Source of the DNA: Gemmatimonadota bacterium
GTDB taxonomy: Bacteria; Gemmatimonadota; Gemmatimonadetes; Gemmatimonadales; Gemmatimonadaceae
Direction: 5' to 3'
DNA: 64,000 nt
Assembly (NCBI GenBank): GCA_021298835.1
Contig: JAJTHG010000010.1
Coordinates: forward strand, 1 to 64,000
Shown here piece by piece: positions 52,158-59,891 of the stretch. The notes beneath the pieces are model-generated. The model made no database searches and was not told the origin of the DNA. It saw only the letters and a list, made by a program, of their open reading frames with translations. Both the position numbers and the translations under genes were made by a program. The number at the start of each line of letters is the position of its first letter. Positions within the stretch are counted from its first letter, which is position 1.

Positions 52158-53563
52158 GTGCCGAAGGCGGAGATGGAGGGTAGAGCCGGCGTCGCGAGCA
52201 CCGGCAGCGCCCCGCGGGGACGCGCGGGCCCCGCGACCGGCGGCGCGAGCACCTCGCGCACGACGGTCGCGGTGAAGTCGTAGTCGTCCACGACGTCGTC
52301 GAGCCGCGCCTCGACGATCGCACCGGGTCGCGCGTCGCCGGCGAGCCACGTGACGCCGTCAATGTCGTCGGCCTGCCACGGCACGCGGCCGCGCGGGCGC
52401 TTCGCGCCGTCCGGGCCGGTCTCGTGCACCTCGACGAGCACGGGCACCACCCGGCCGACGAACCGCCCGAGGCGCTCGGCCGTCACGTGACGCTGCTGTT
52501 CCATGACGCGCTCGTGGCGCTCGCGCTTGAGCACGTCGGGGACGTCGTCGGGCATCGCCGCCGCGCGCGTGCCGTCCTGCGCGGAGTACATGTGACAGGC
52601 CACGCGGTCGAACTGCACCTCGGCGAGGAGGGCCAGCAGCGCGTCGAACTCCTCGTCGGTCTCGCCGGGAAAGCCGACGATGACGGTCGTGCGGATCGCG
52701 ACGTCCGGCACGGCCGCCCGGAACGCCGCGACGCGCTCGCGGATCGTGCGGGCCCGCTCGGGACGGCGCATCCGCGCGAGCATCGCGTCGTGCCCGTGCT
52801 GGATCGGGATGTCCACGTAGGGCACGATGCGCGGCTCGCGCGCGACGAGCTCGAGGAACGCGGGGGTCACCCCCTGCGCATAGAGGTACAGCGTACGGAA
52901 CCAGGGGATCGTCGTGCCGTCGAGCAACGCCCGCAGGAGTTCGGGCAGCCCGGTGCCGTCGCGCCGATCCCGCCCGTAGTGCGCCAGATCCTGCGCCACC
53001 AGGTTGAGCTCGCGCGCCCCCTGCAGTTCGAGCAGCTGCGCCTCGCGCACGACGTCCGCAAGCGCGAAGGAGCGGTGGCGTCCCCGCATGAGCGGGATGG
53101 CGCAGAAGGCGCAGCCGTGATCGCACCCCTCGCTCACCTTGAGGTAGCGGCTGAACGCGTTGCCGCCCCCGAAGAGCCGCTCGCCGGGGTGCCGCACCGG
53201 CCCCTCGGGAATGGCCCCGAGGCGCATGAGCTCGGGGACCAGCCGGTCGGCGTCGCTCGTCCCGAGCATCAGATCCACCTCGGGGAGCGCCTCGGCCATC
53301 TCGTCGCGGTGTCGCTGCACCATGCAGCCGATGGCCACGACGGTCCGGTCGCGGCCCTCGGCCTTCGCCGCGCCGGCACGCACGATGGCGTCGAGCGACT
53401 CCTGCTTCGCGGCGTCCACGAAGCCGCAGGTATTCACCACGACGATGTCGGCCTCGTCGGGGGACGCCGCGACCTCGGCCCCGGCCGCCACCAGCTCGGC
53501 CAGGTACCGTTCGCTGTCCACCGTGTTCTTCTCGCAGCCGAGCGTGACGAGGGCGACGCGCAC
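52154..53563 (-). CDS. rimO: ribosomal protein uS12 methylthiotransferase RimO
   Basis: 469 residues. Auxiliary cluster cysteines Cys10, Cys46, Cys80 (LGCEKNTVDSE, NTCGFVDAAKQES, IGCMVQR), radical-SAM cluster C147-x3-C151-x2-C154 in CDHGCAFCAIP, and TRAM domain at the end. Adds a methylthio group to Asp of S12. GTG 53563 is preceded at 6 bases by TAGGTT. First gene of rimO-hemL-spoIID. Confidence 0.96.
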   Translation of the reverse strand: MRVALVTLGCEKNTVDSERYLAELVAAGAEVAASPDEADIVVVNTCGFVDAAKQESLDAIVRAGAAKAEGRDRTVVAIGCMVQRHRDEMAEALPEVDLMLGTSDADRLVPELMRLGAIPEGPVRHPGERLFGGGNAFSRYLKVSEGCDHGCAFCAIPLMRGRHRSFALADVVREAQLLELQGARELNLVAQDLAHYGRDRRDGTGLPELLRALLDGTTIPWFRTLYLYAQGVTPAFLELVAREPRIVPYVDIPIQHGHDAMLARMRRPERARTIRERVAAFRAAVPDVAIRTTVIVGFPGETDEEFDALLALLAEVQFDRVACHMYSAQDGTRAAAMPDDVPDVLKRERHERVMEQQRHVTAERLGRFVGRVVPVLVEVHETGPDGAKRPRGRVPWQADDIDGVTWLAGDARPGAIVEARLDDVVDDYDFTATVVREVLAPPVAGPARPRGALPVLATPALPSISAFGT

Positions 53564-53569
53564 GGGCCA

Positions 53570-53575
53570 AACCTA
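53570..53575 (-). promoter_or_regulatory. leaderless-type -10 hexamer TAGGTT
   Basis: TAGGTT ends 6 bases before the rimO GTG; no Shine-Dalgarno. Confidence 0.45.
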
Positions 53576-53589
53576 GCGGAACCGATGCG

Positions 53590-54993
53590 TCAGCGGGCGA
53601 TGCGGAGGCCGACGAGGGTGAGGATGTCGGACTGCGCCGTGTTGCGCGCCGGGGCGCCCGCCGTGAGCGGCAGGTACGACGACCTGAACGACGAGCCGAG
53701 CCATCGCGCCTCGAGGAAACCGCCGACGCGCCCACGGCCGAACCGCAGCCCGCCACCGGCGTCCACCGCCGGCGCGACCGAGTACGCCGTGCCGACCGGG
53801 AGGGTGATCCAGGTGCCGACCACGCCGCCGCCCGCCCGCAGGTACGGCTGCACCGGCGACCGCCCGAACGTGGGCTCGAGCAGCAGGCCGCCCGTGCCGA
53901 CGACGGAGGTGGTGGCGTACGTGGGCTTGGGCACCGCAGCACCGAGGGCGAGCGTGTTGCTGTGGGCCATCGAGCCGATGCCGCCCGTGCCCGTCAGGTA
54001 GAAGTGCACCGGGCCCGCGAGCCGGAGGGCCAGGTCGAGCGCCAGCGAGGGAACCGGCGCGAGCTCGAGGTCGGGATCGGTCGCCGAGGGCGAGGGATAG
54101 ATCGCCGTCGTGGGAATGAACCCGGCGGCCCCGATCCGGAAGACGAGGCGCGGCCGCCTCGGCGCATCCGCGTCGCCGACCGGTGCGGCGCGATCGCGGC
54201 CGCGGCGCGGTTCGGCGCGCGGCGCGGCGGGCTCCTCGACCGGCGGAGGCGCGGCGGGTGCCGCTTCGACCGCGGCCGGCGGCGGGGGCGCGGCGGGAGC
54301 CGGCGTGGGCGCCGGCGTGGGCGCCGGCTTGGACGCCGGCGTGGGAGCCGGCTTGGGAGCCGGCTTGGACGCCGGCTTGGACGCCGGCTTGGACGCCGGC
54401 TTGGACGCCGGCATGGGCGCGGGCGCCGGCGGCGCGGCGGCCGGAGCCGCCGCGGGGCTGGGATCAGCCGTAATGGCCGGGGACGGAGTGGCCATCCCCC
54501 TCGGGGCCTTCACGGGCGTCGCCGGCTTGGGCGCGGGGGCAACCGGCGTGGGTGCGACCGACGGCGGCGGCTCCGGGGCAATCGCCGGTGCGGGCGTCGG
54601 AGCCGGCGCGACTGCGGGCACGGGCGCAACCGCCGGTGCGGGTGCCGGCGTCGCAGCGGGCTGACGGCGTGGCGCGGGTGGCGGAGGCGCCTGGTCGCGC
54701 GGCGGGGTGAAGAAGATCGTCGGCGAATCGTCCCGCGGCGGCGGCGGCGTCCGCCGGACGCTGTCGGCGGCGGGGGCGGCGGCGGGGGCGGCGGCAGGGG
54801 CGGCGGCGGGGGCGGCGGCGGGGGCGGGAGCCGCCGCAGGCGCGGGTGGCTTCGCCGTGGTATCCGGCGGGAGCGTCGGACGCGACGTCTTGGGGGGCAG
54901 GGTCGGGCCGGGCTTCCGCTTGCGCGGCGTCGGCGTCTGGGCGTCGAGGCAGACGGCGGCCAGGAGGCCGCCCAGAATCATCCAACCGCGCAT
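53590..54993 (-). CDS. outer-membrane protein with Pro/Ala/Lys repeat stalk
   Basis: 467 residues. Signal peptide (1-19, ending LDAQ). A long low-complexity region (about 20-300) contains Ala/Pro runs, ten four-residue PASK/PAPT-type repeats and acidic/arginine segments. The C-terminal part (about 305-467) is made of alternating beta strands (LVFRIGAAGFIPTTAIY, VHFYLTGTGGIGSMA, GGFLEARWLGSSFRS) ending in LVGLRIAR, like an eight-stranded barrel. The stalk could span peptidoglycan. AGGGAG Shine-Dalgarno before ATG 54993. Confidence 0.8.
   Translation of the reverse strand: MRGWMILGGLLAAVCLDAQTPTPRKRKPGPTLPPKTSRPTLPPDTTAKPPAPAAAPAPAAAPAAAPAAAPAAAPAADSVRRTPPPPRDDSPTIFFTPPRDQAPPPPAPRRQPAATPAPAPAVAPVPAVAPAPTPAPAIAPEPPPSVAPTPVAPAPKPATPVKAPRGMATPSPAITADPSPAAAPAAAPPAPAPMPASKPASKPASKPASKPAPKPAPTPASKPAPTPAPTPAPAAPPPPAAVEAAPAAPPPVEEPAAPRAEPRRGRDRAAPVGDADAPRRPRLVFRIGAAGFIPTTAIYPSPSATDPDLELAPVPSLALDLALRLAGPVHFYLTGTGGIGSMAHSNTLALGAAVPKPTYATTSVVGTGGLLLEPTFGRSPVQPYLRAGGGVVGTWITLPVGTAYSVAPAVDAGGGLRFGRGRVGGFLEARWLGSSFRSSYLPLTAGAPARNTAQSDILTLVGLRIAR
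54299..54418. repeat. 12-bp coding tandem repeat, 10 copies
   Basis: Ten head-to-tail units of GCCGGCNTGGRN on the plus strand, inside the outer-membrane protein gene; each encodes four residues of the PASK/PAPT type. Confidence 0.95.
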
Positions 54994-55023
54994 CGAGACT
55001 CCCTCGGGGTGATGCCGTGCGTG

Positions 55024-55080
55024 TGCGTTGCGGCGGCTCCCGGTGCCACCACGCCGGTGGCACGGCTCCGCCGGCACGCA
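55024..55080. terminator. long imperfect inverted repeat after yajQ
   Basis: Inner stem GTGCCACC/GGTGGCAC (55043-55050, 55056-55063) with loop ACGCC, flanked by CGGCGG/CCGCCG and TGCGT/ACGCA. It lies just after the yajQ stop and before the outer-membrane protein gene. No T-tract, so terminator, attenuator or mRNA-end hairpin are all possible. Confidence 0.45.
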
Positions 55081-55081
55081 A

Positions 55082-55579
55082 TCAGCGGTAGTTGCCGAAC
55101 TGCAATTCGACGCCGAAGTCCTGTCCGCGCAACAGGGTGATCGCCCCCTGCAGCTCGTCGCGCGACGGCGAGGAGACGCGCACCTGGTCCCCCTGGATCG
55201 CCGCCTGGACCTTCTTGAGCTTGGCCGCCTTGATCGCCGCCGCCACCTTCTTCGCCGTCTCGCCGTCGAGGGCGGTCTTGAGCTTGACCTCGCGTCGGAC
55301 GGTCGTGCCCGTGAGGGTGTCCGCGCCGACGTCGAGGTTCTTCACGGGGACGTGCCGCTTCACGAGGCGCGCCTGCACGACCTCCCACAGCGCCTTCATG
55401 CGGAAGTCGTTGTCGGCGGCCAGCTTGATGCTGCCGGCCTTCTTGTCGAGTTCGATCGACACAACCGCGTCCTTGAAGTCGTAGCGGGTGGCGATCTCCT
55501 TCTGGGCCTGGTTGATGGCGTTGTCCACCTCCTGGAGGTCCACGCCGGTGGTGACGTCGAAGCTGTGGGTGTCGGGCAT
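55082..55579 (-). CDS. yajQ: YajQ/UPF0234 nucleotide-binding protein
   Basis: 165 residues. MPDTHSFDVTTGVDLQEVDNAINQAQKEIATRYDFKDA is the family start; VKLKTALDGETAKKVAAAIK and DQVRVSSPSRDELQGAI follow. YajQ homologues bind c-di-GMP in Xanthomonas and act as regulators. TAGTTT sits 6 bases before ATG 55579. Confidence 0.95.
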   Translation of the reverse strand: MPDTHSFDVTTGVDLQEVDNAINQAQKEIATRYDFKDAVVSIELDKKAGSIKLAADNDFRMKALWEVVQARLVKRHVPVKNLDVGADTLTGTTVRREVKLKTALDGETAKKVAAAIKAAKLKKVQAAIQGDQVRVSSPSRDELQGAITLLRGQDFGVELQFGNYR

Positions 55580-55585
55580 GGCGGG

Positions 55586-55591
55586 AAACTA
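55586..55591 (-). promoter_or_regulatory. leaderless-type -10 hexamer TAGTTT
   Basis: TAGTTT ends 6 bases before the yajQ ATG; its last bases overlap the stop codon of the DUF983 gene. Confidence 0.42.
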
Positions 55592-56014
55592 GGGGTGGCG
55601 GGCGTCGGGACGGAACGCCAGGTCCCACGCGAGCCAGAGGAGCTTGGTCACCGGGTAGAGCAGCAGCGGCGTGGCGAGCATCGCCACCGGCGCCCACGTC
55701 TCGAGCGCGTCCCACGGCACGTCGGGCCAGGTGCGCACCAGCACGAGCACGAGCCCGACCGCGAAGAGCCCCTCGGCGGCGGCCAGATTCATCGCGATCG
55801 CGCCGATGTAGAAGTCGCTCTCGTCGCGCTGCAGCGCCGCGTCGCAGCGCGGGCAGCGCTCGCGCAGGCGGAACCAGTGGCGGAGGACGCCCCCGGCGCC
55901 GCACGACGGGCAGCGCAGCGTCGCCGCGCGGGCGAGGTGGCGCAGGATCGTGCCGGCCGGCGGGACGGCCAGCGTGAGGTCGTCGTTGGCGTCGCGGGCC
56001 GGCGCCCCGGGCAC
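55589..56014 (-). CDS. DUF983 membrane protein
   Basis: About 141 residues. CPSCGAGGVLRHWFRLRERCPRCDAAL is a zinc-ribbon-like pair of CxxC motifs, then DFYIGAIAMNLAAAEGLFAVGLVLVLV and a second helix pair, the DUF983 layout. Function unknown. Start is uncertain: GTG 56014, TTG 56044 (overlapping the rpoD stop) or GTG 56068 are all in frame. Confidence 0.82.
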   Translation of the reverse strand: MPGAPARDANDDLTLAVPPAGTILRHLARAATLRCPSCGAGGVLRHWFRLRERCPRCDAALQRDESDFYIGAIAMNLAAAEGLFAVGLVLVLVRTWPDVPWDALETWAPVAMLATPLLLYPVTKLLWLAWDLAFRPDARHP

Positions 56015-56036
56015 GGCGGGCGGGGCCGGCGCGCCG

Positions 56037-56903
56037 TCAGCCAAGGAAGCTCTCGAGGGCGCGGGCACGGCTGACGTGGCGCAGGCGGGAGAGCGCCTTC
56101 TCCTTGATCTGCCGTACCCGTTCGCGGGTGATCCCGAGCAGCGCGCCGATCTCCTCGAGCGTCTTCGGCTCCGCGGCGCCGTCGAGCCCGAAGTAGAGCC
56201 GGAGGACCTTCGCCTCGCGCTCCTTGAGCGCCCCGAGCGCCGCCTCGATGCTCTCGGTCAGCGCCTTCTCGAAGACCTCGTCGTCGGGCGTCTGGTGCTG
56301 GTTGTCCGGCAGGTAGTCGAGGAGCTTGTTGTCCTCCCCCGGCGTGAGCGGCGCATCGAGCGACAGGTGCGCCTGCGAGATCGCCATCGTCTTGGCGACC
56401 TCTTCCTCGGTGATCTCCATCCCCTCGGCGATCTCGGCATGCGTCGCCTCGCGCCCCAGCTCCTGCAGCAGCGAGTTGGCCCGTTTGCCGATGCGGTGCA
56501 GCGTGCCGGCCCGGTTGAGCGGTACCCGCACGATGCGCGACTGCTCGGCGAGCGCCTGCAGGATCGCCTGCCGGATCCACCACACCGCGTACGAGATGAA
56601 CTTGATGCCCTTCGTCTCGTCGAACTTGTGGGCGGCGCGGATGAGGCCGAGGTTGCCCTCGTTGATGAGGTCGGCCAGCGACACGCCCTGGTTCTGGTAC
56701 TTCTTCGCCACCGACACCACGAAGCGCAGGTTCGACCGGACGAGCGTGTCCAGCGCCTCCTGGTCGCCCTTCCGGATCCGCTGCGCAAGCGCCACCTCGT
56801 CGTCGCGCGTGATCAGGGCGTAGCGGCTGATGTCCCGGAGGTACTGGTCCAGCGACCCTTCGTCGAACGAGCCCTTTCGGGTCCGCGGAGGATTGGTGGC
56901 CAT
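56037..56903 (-). CDS. rpoD: primary sigma factor, short RpoD/SigA type
   Basis: 288 residues. Region 1.2 (SLDQYLRDISRYALITRDDEVALAQRI), region 2 (NLRFVVSVAKKYQNQGVSLADLINEGNLGLIRAAHKFDETKGIKFISYAVWWIRQAI), region 3 and region 4 with LEEIGALLGITRERVRQIKEKAL. Region 1.1 and the non-conserved insert are absent, as in Bacteroidota/Chlorobi-type primary sigmas. GAGGA upstream of ATG 56903. Confidence 0.95.
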   Translation of the reverse strand: MATNPPRTRKGSFDEGSLDQYLRDISRYALITRDDEVALAQRIRKGDQEALDTLVRSNLRFVVSVAKKYQNQGVSLADLINEGNLGLIRAAHKFDETKGIKFISYAVWWIRQAILQALAEQSRIVRVPLNRAGTLHRIGKRANSLLQELGREATHAEIAEGMEITEEEVAKTMAISQAHLSLDAPLTPGEDNKLLDYLPDNQHQTPDDEVFEKALTESIEAALGALKEREAKVLRLYFGLDGAAEPKTLEEIGALLGITRERVRQIKEKALSRLRHVSRARALESFLG

Positions 56904-56954
56904 GGAGGGGGTCCTCGGGATGGTGCGACGGGCCGCGTGCCGGGAAGGCGAATG

Positions 56955-57761
56955 CTACTCGATGCGCTCGCCGAGGCGAGCCCACCGGATGCGGGACAGC
57001 CACGGTGCCGTCGTCGTGCTGTCCGCATCGTAGCTGAAGTACACGAAGAGGGGACGCCCCCGGATGAGACTGTCGGGCACGAAGCCCCAGTACCGGCTGT
57101 CGAGCGAGTTGTCGCGGTTGTCGCCGAGCACGAAGACGTGGGCCGCCGGCACCACCAGCGGCCCCCACGTGTGGCGGCTCGGCAGGTATCGCCCGTCGGC
57201 TGGGACCGCGGCCAGGAAGCCGCGCTGCCAGCCGAACTGCTCGGCGCCCGCGTCGGCCGCGGCCGCACCCTGCCGCGCGTACGCTTCCGCCGGCCGGCGG
57301 CCGTTGACGACGAGCGACCCGTCGCGCATCGCCACGGTGTCGCCGGCCACGCCGACGACGCGCTTCACGAAGTTCTTCGCGGGATCCTGCGGGAACTGGA
57401 AGACGATCACGTCGCCCCGCCGCACGGGGGCGAGCTTCGGGAGCCGCGCGTGCGTGAACGGCAGCTCGGCACCGTAGGCCAGCTTGTTCACCAGCAGGTA
57501 GTCGCCGACCAGCAGCGTCCGCTCCATCGAGCCGGACGGGATCTTGAACGCCTCGACGACGACCGCCCGGACGGCGAGCGACAGGAGGATCGCGACCTGG
57601 AACGTCTTCGCCCACTCGAGCCACGCGGCCCAAGGGCGCCTGGGCCGGTTGACGCGCTGCAGCGCATCGGCGCGCGCGGCGTCGGTGAACGCGGCCCGCG
57701 ACGCCGGGAGCGGCGCGGCGTGGTCGTGATTCGAGCTGGCCCCCCCCGTGCCGTCCGCCAT
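56955..57761 (-). CDS. lepB: signal peptidase I
   Basis: 268 residues. One N-terminal membrane anchor (about 50-72), then catalytic Ser78 in KIPSGSMERTLLVGD and Lys133 in NFVKRVVGVAGD, and box E VFVLGDNRDNSLDSRYWGFVP. Cleaves Sec signal peptides, of which many occur here. A serine/histidine-rich tail precedes the anchor. Confidence 0.96.
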   Translation of the reverse strand: MADGTGGASSNHDHAAPLPASRAAFTDAARADALQRVNRPRRPWAAWLEWAKTFQVAILLSLAVRAVVVEAFKIPSGSMERTLLVGDYLLVNKLAYGAELPFTHARLPKLAPVRRGDVIVFQFPQDPAKNFVKRVVGVAGDTVAMRDGSLVVNGRRPAEAYARQGAAAADAGAEQFGWQRGFLAAVPADGRYLPSRHTWGPLVVPAAHVFVLGDNRDNSLDSRYWGFVPDSLIRGRPLFVYFSYDADSTTTAPWLSRIRWARLGERIE

Positions 57762-57801
57762 CGTCCCGGAATCAAAAGGGAACGGTGGCCAGCGGGCAAG
57801 C

Positions 57802-57828
57802 GGGGGGCGGCGCCGATCGCCGCCCCCC
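57802..57828 (-). terminator. probable terminator after the aldehyde dehydrogenase
   Basis: GGGGGGCGGCG/CGCCGCCCCCC, an 11-bp stem with loop CCGAT, between the dehydrogenase stop and lepB. No immediate T-tract; a CCCTTTTG run follows about 20 bases later on the minus strand. Confidence 0.5.
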
Positions 57829-57854
57829 CCTGGTCCGGCGGACAGACCGGGCGG

Positions 57855-59348
57855 TCAGCCGCCGTAGGTGTCGAGCTGCGCCCGCTGCAGGCGGCCCGAG
57901 TAGTCCACGTAACCGACCTTGGTCTCGCTGTAGAACTCGTACACCTCCCAGCCCCCCTCGCGGTGCCCATTCCCCGTCTGCTTGACGCCGCCGAACGGGA
58001 GGTGCGCCTCCGCGCCGATCGTCGGCGCGTTGACGTAGGTGATGCCGTTGTCGAGCTCCTGCAGCGCCCGGAAGGCGAGCCGCACGTCGCGCGTGTACAC
58101 CGACGACGACAGGCCGTAGGCGACGTCGTTGTTCAGCGCGAAGGCCTCGTCGGCCGTCTCGACCCGGAGCACGCTCAGCACGGGACCGAAGATCTCCTCG
58201 CGGGCCACCCGGTGCGCGGGCTGCACCCCGACGAGGATCGTCGGCTCGAAGAACGTCCCGTGCGCCAGCGCCCCGTCGGTGGCGCGGTGCCCGCCCAGCG
58301 CGACCGTCGCCCCCTCGTCGCGGGCGATCGCCACGTAGCGCTCGACCTTCTCGCGCGCCTCCTCGTGGATCAGCGGCCCGACGTCCGTCCCCGCCGCGCG
58401 GCCGTCGCCGAGCCGCAGCGCCTTCGCCCGGTCGTGCAGCATCGTCACGAACCGGTCGTGGATCTCTGCCTGGAGGATCAGGCGGCTCGTCGCCGTGCAG
58501 CGCTGCCCGGTGGTGCCGAAGGCCCCCCAGAGCACGCCCTCGAGGGCCAGCTCGAGGTCGGCGTCGTCGAGGACGACCTGCGCGTTCTTGCCGCCCATCT
58601 CGAGCGACAGGCGCTTGTGCATCCGGCCGCACGTCTCGCCGACGCGGCTCCCCGTCTCGGTCGAACCCGTGAACGAGATGACGGGCACGTCCGGATGCTC
58701 GACCAGCGCGCGCCCCGCCTCGCCGTCGCCGTGGACGAGCTGGATCACCTCCGGCGGCAGCCCCGCCTCGAGCAGGATCTCCACCAGGACGTGCGCCGTG
58801 TGCGGCACGTCCTCCGCGGGCTTCAGGATGACGCTGTTGCCGCAGACCAGCGCGGGAAACGCCTTCCACGTCGGGATCGCGAGCGGGAAGTTGAACGGGG
58901 TCACCAGCCCCGCCACCCCGATCGGGCGCCGGAACGACATCGCCCACTTGTTCGCCAGCTCGCTCGGCACCGTGTGGCCGAACATCCGGCGTCCCTCGGT
59001 CGCGGCGTAGTAGGCCGTGTCGATGCCCTCCTGCACGTCGCCGCGGGTCTCCGCGAGGGGCTTGCCCATCTCGCGCGTCATCAGCGACGCGATCTCCTCC
59101 TTGCGCGCCGCGAGCAGGTCGCCGACGCGGCGCAGGACGTCGCCGCGCAGCGGAGCCGGCGTGCGCTTCCACTGGGCGAAGCCGCGCTGCGCACTCGCGA
59201 CCGCCGCGGCGACGTCCGCGGCGCCCGAGCGCGGGAACTCGCCGATCACGTCCCGGTGGTCGGCGGGATTGACGTTGGGCGCGAACGCGCCGGTCCGCGG
59301 CGCCACCCAGGCGCCCCCGATGTGGTTGAGGAACCGCTGCTGAGCCAT
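57855..59348 (-). CDS. aldehyde dehydrogenase family protein
   Basis: 497 residues. NAD-fold TPFNFPLAIPTWKAFPALVCGNSVILKP, VISFTGSTETGSRVG, catalytic Glu in LEMGGKNAQVVL and Cys in TTGQRCTATSRLIL, then EEIFGPVLSVLRV. Closest by motif to ALDH7/succinic or aminoadipic semialdehyde types. ATG 59348 chosen; the upstream frame is shadow. Confidence 0.93.
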   Translation of the reverse strand: MAQQRFLNHIGGAWVAPRTGAFAPNVNPADHRDVIGEFPRSGAADVAAAVASAQRGFAQWKRTPAPLRGDVLRRVGDLLAARKEEIASLMTREMGKPLAETRGDVQEGIDTAYYAATEGRRMFGHTVPSELANKWAMSFRRPIGVAGLVTPFNFPLAIPTWKAFPALVCGNSVILKPAEDVPHTAHVLVEILLEAGLPPEVIQLVHGDGEAGRALVEHPDVPVISFTGSTETGSRVGETCGRMHKRLSLEMGGKNAQVVLDDADLELALEGVLWGAFGTTGQRCTATSRLILQAEIHDRFVTMLHDRAKALRLGDGRAAGTDVGPLIHEEAREKVERYVAIARDEGATVALGGHRATDGALAHGTFFEPTILVGVQPAHRVAREEIFGPVLSVLRVETADEAFALNNDVAYGLSSSVYTRDVRLAFRALQELDNGITYVNAPTIGAEAHLPFGGVKQTGNGHREGGWEVYEFYSETKVGYVDYSGRLQRAQLDTYGG

Positions 59349-59392
59349 GCGTGGAAGTCCCGGAAGGTCGGTAAGGAGGTGCGCGCGACGTG

Positions 59393-59842
59393 TCAGGGCA
59401 CGCACGCCCACGTCGCGGGGTGATCGGCGGTCGGTTTGGCGTACCCGGCGCGCGGCAGCACGTCCACCGCCGCGAGCACCAGGCCCCACAGGACGAGCAG
59501 CAGCGACAGCACGTGGGCCCGGGCCGTGCGGTGGCGCCACGTCCAGATGGCGCTCCACGCCCCGCCTACGACGACCGCGACGACCGCGCCCAGATAGGCG
59601 GCGAGGCCCGCCCCGCACCGGGCACCGTAGGGCCAGAAGAGGATGCCCACGCCCAGTGCGCTGGCGAGCCCGAGCCGCAGGAAGGCCGGCCACGTGCGGA
59701 CCGCGGCGCGCTGCTCCGCCACCTGCGCCGCGGCGGCCGGCGACGCCCCCTTGGCCGGCGCGGGGAGCAACTGCTCGTCCGACAGGGACTCGAGGGCCTT
59801 GTCGATCTGGCGCATGCGGGAGTCGAAGTCGCCGGGTGGCAT
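59393..59842 (-). CDS. hypothetical membrane protein
   Basis: 149 residues. N-terminal soluble helix (FDSRMRQIDKALESLSDEQLLP) and three hydrophobic segments (LGLASALGVGILFWPYGA, LAAYLGAVVAVVVGGAWSAIW, VLSLLLVLWGLVLAAVDVL). Ends ATWACVP. No family recognised. TAGGTT lies 6 bases before the ATG. Confidence 0.7.
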   Translation of the reverse strand: MPPGDFDSRMRQIDKALESLSDEQLLPAPAKGASPAAAAQVAEQRAAVRTWPAFLRLGLASALGVGILFWPYGARCGAGLAAYLGAVVAVVVGGAWSAIWTWRHRTARAHVLSLLLVLWGLVLAAVDVLPRAGYAKPTADHPATWACVP

Positions 59843-59848
59843 GGCCGT

Positions 59849-59854
59849 AACCTA
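59849..59854 (-). promoter_or_regulatory. leaderless-type -10 hexamer TAGGTT
   Basis: TAGGTT ends 6 bases before ATG 59842; no Shine-Dalgarno. Confidence 0.45.
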
Positions 59855-59891
59855 GCGGGGGGAAGCGGGTCGCACGATGCGCCGGCCGCCC

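Noticed and set aside
54299-54418. Possible CRISPR-like array
   Set aside because: Units are 12 bp with no spacers and lie in frame inside a protein gene encoding four-residue repeats.
55950-59423. 1157-codon plus-strand open frame opposite rpoD, lepB and the aldehyde dehydrogenase
   Set aside because: Three conserved genes occupy the minus strand here; the plus frame is a shadow.
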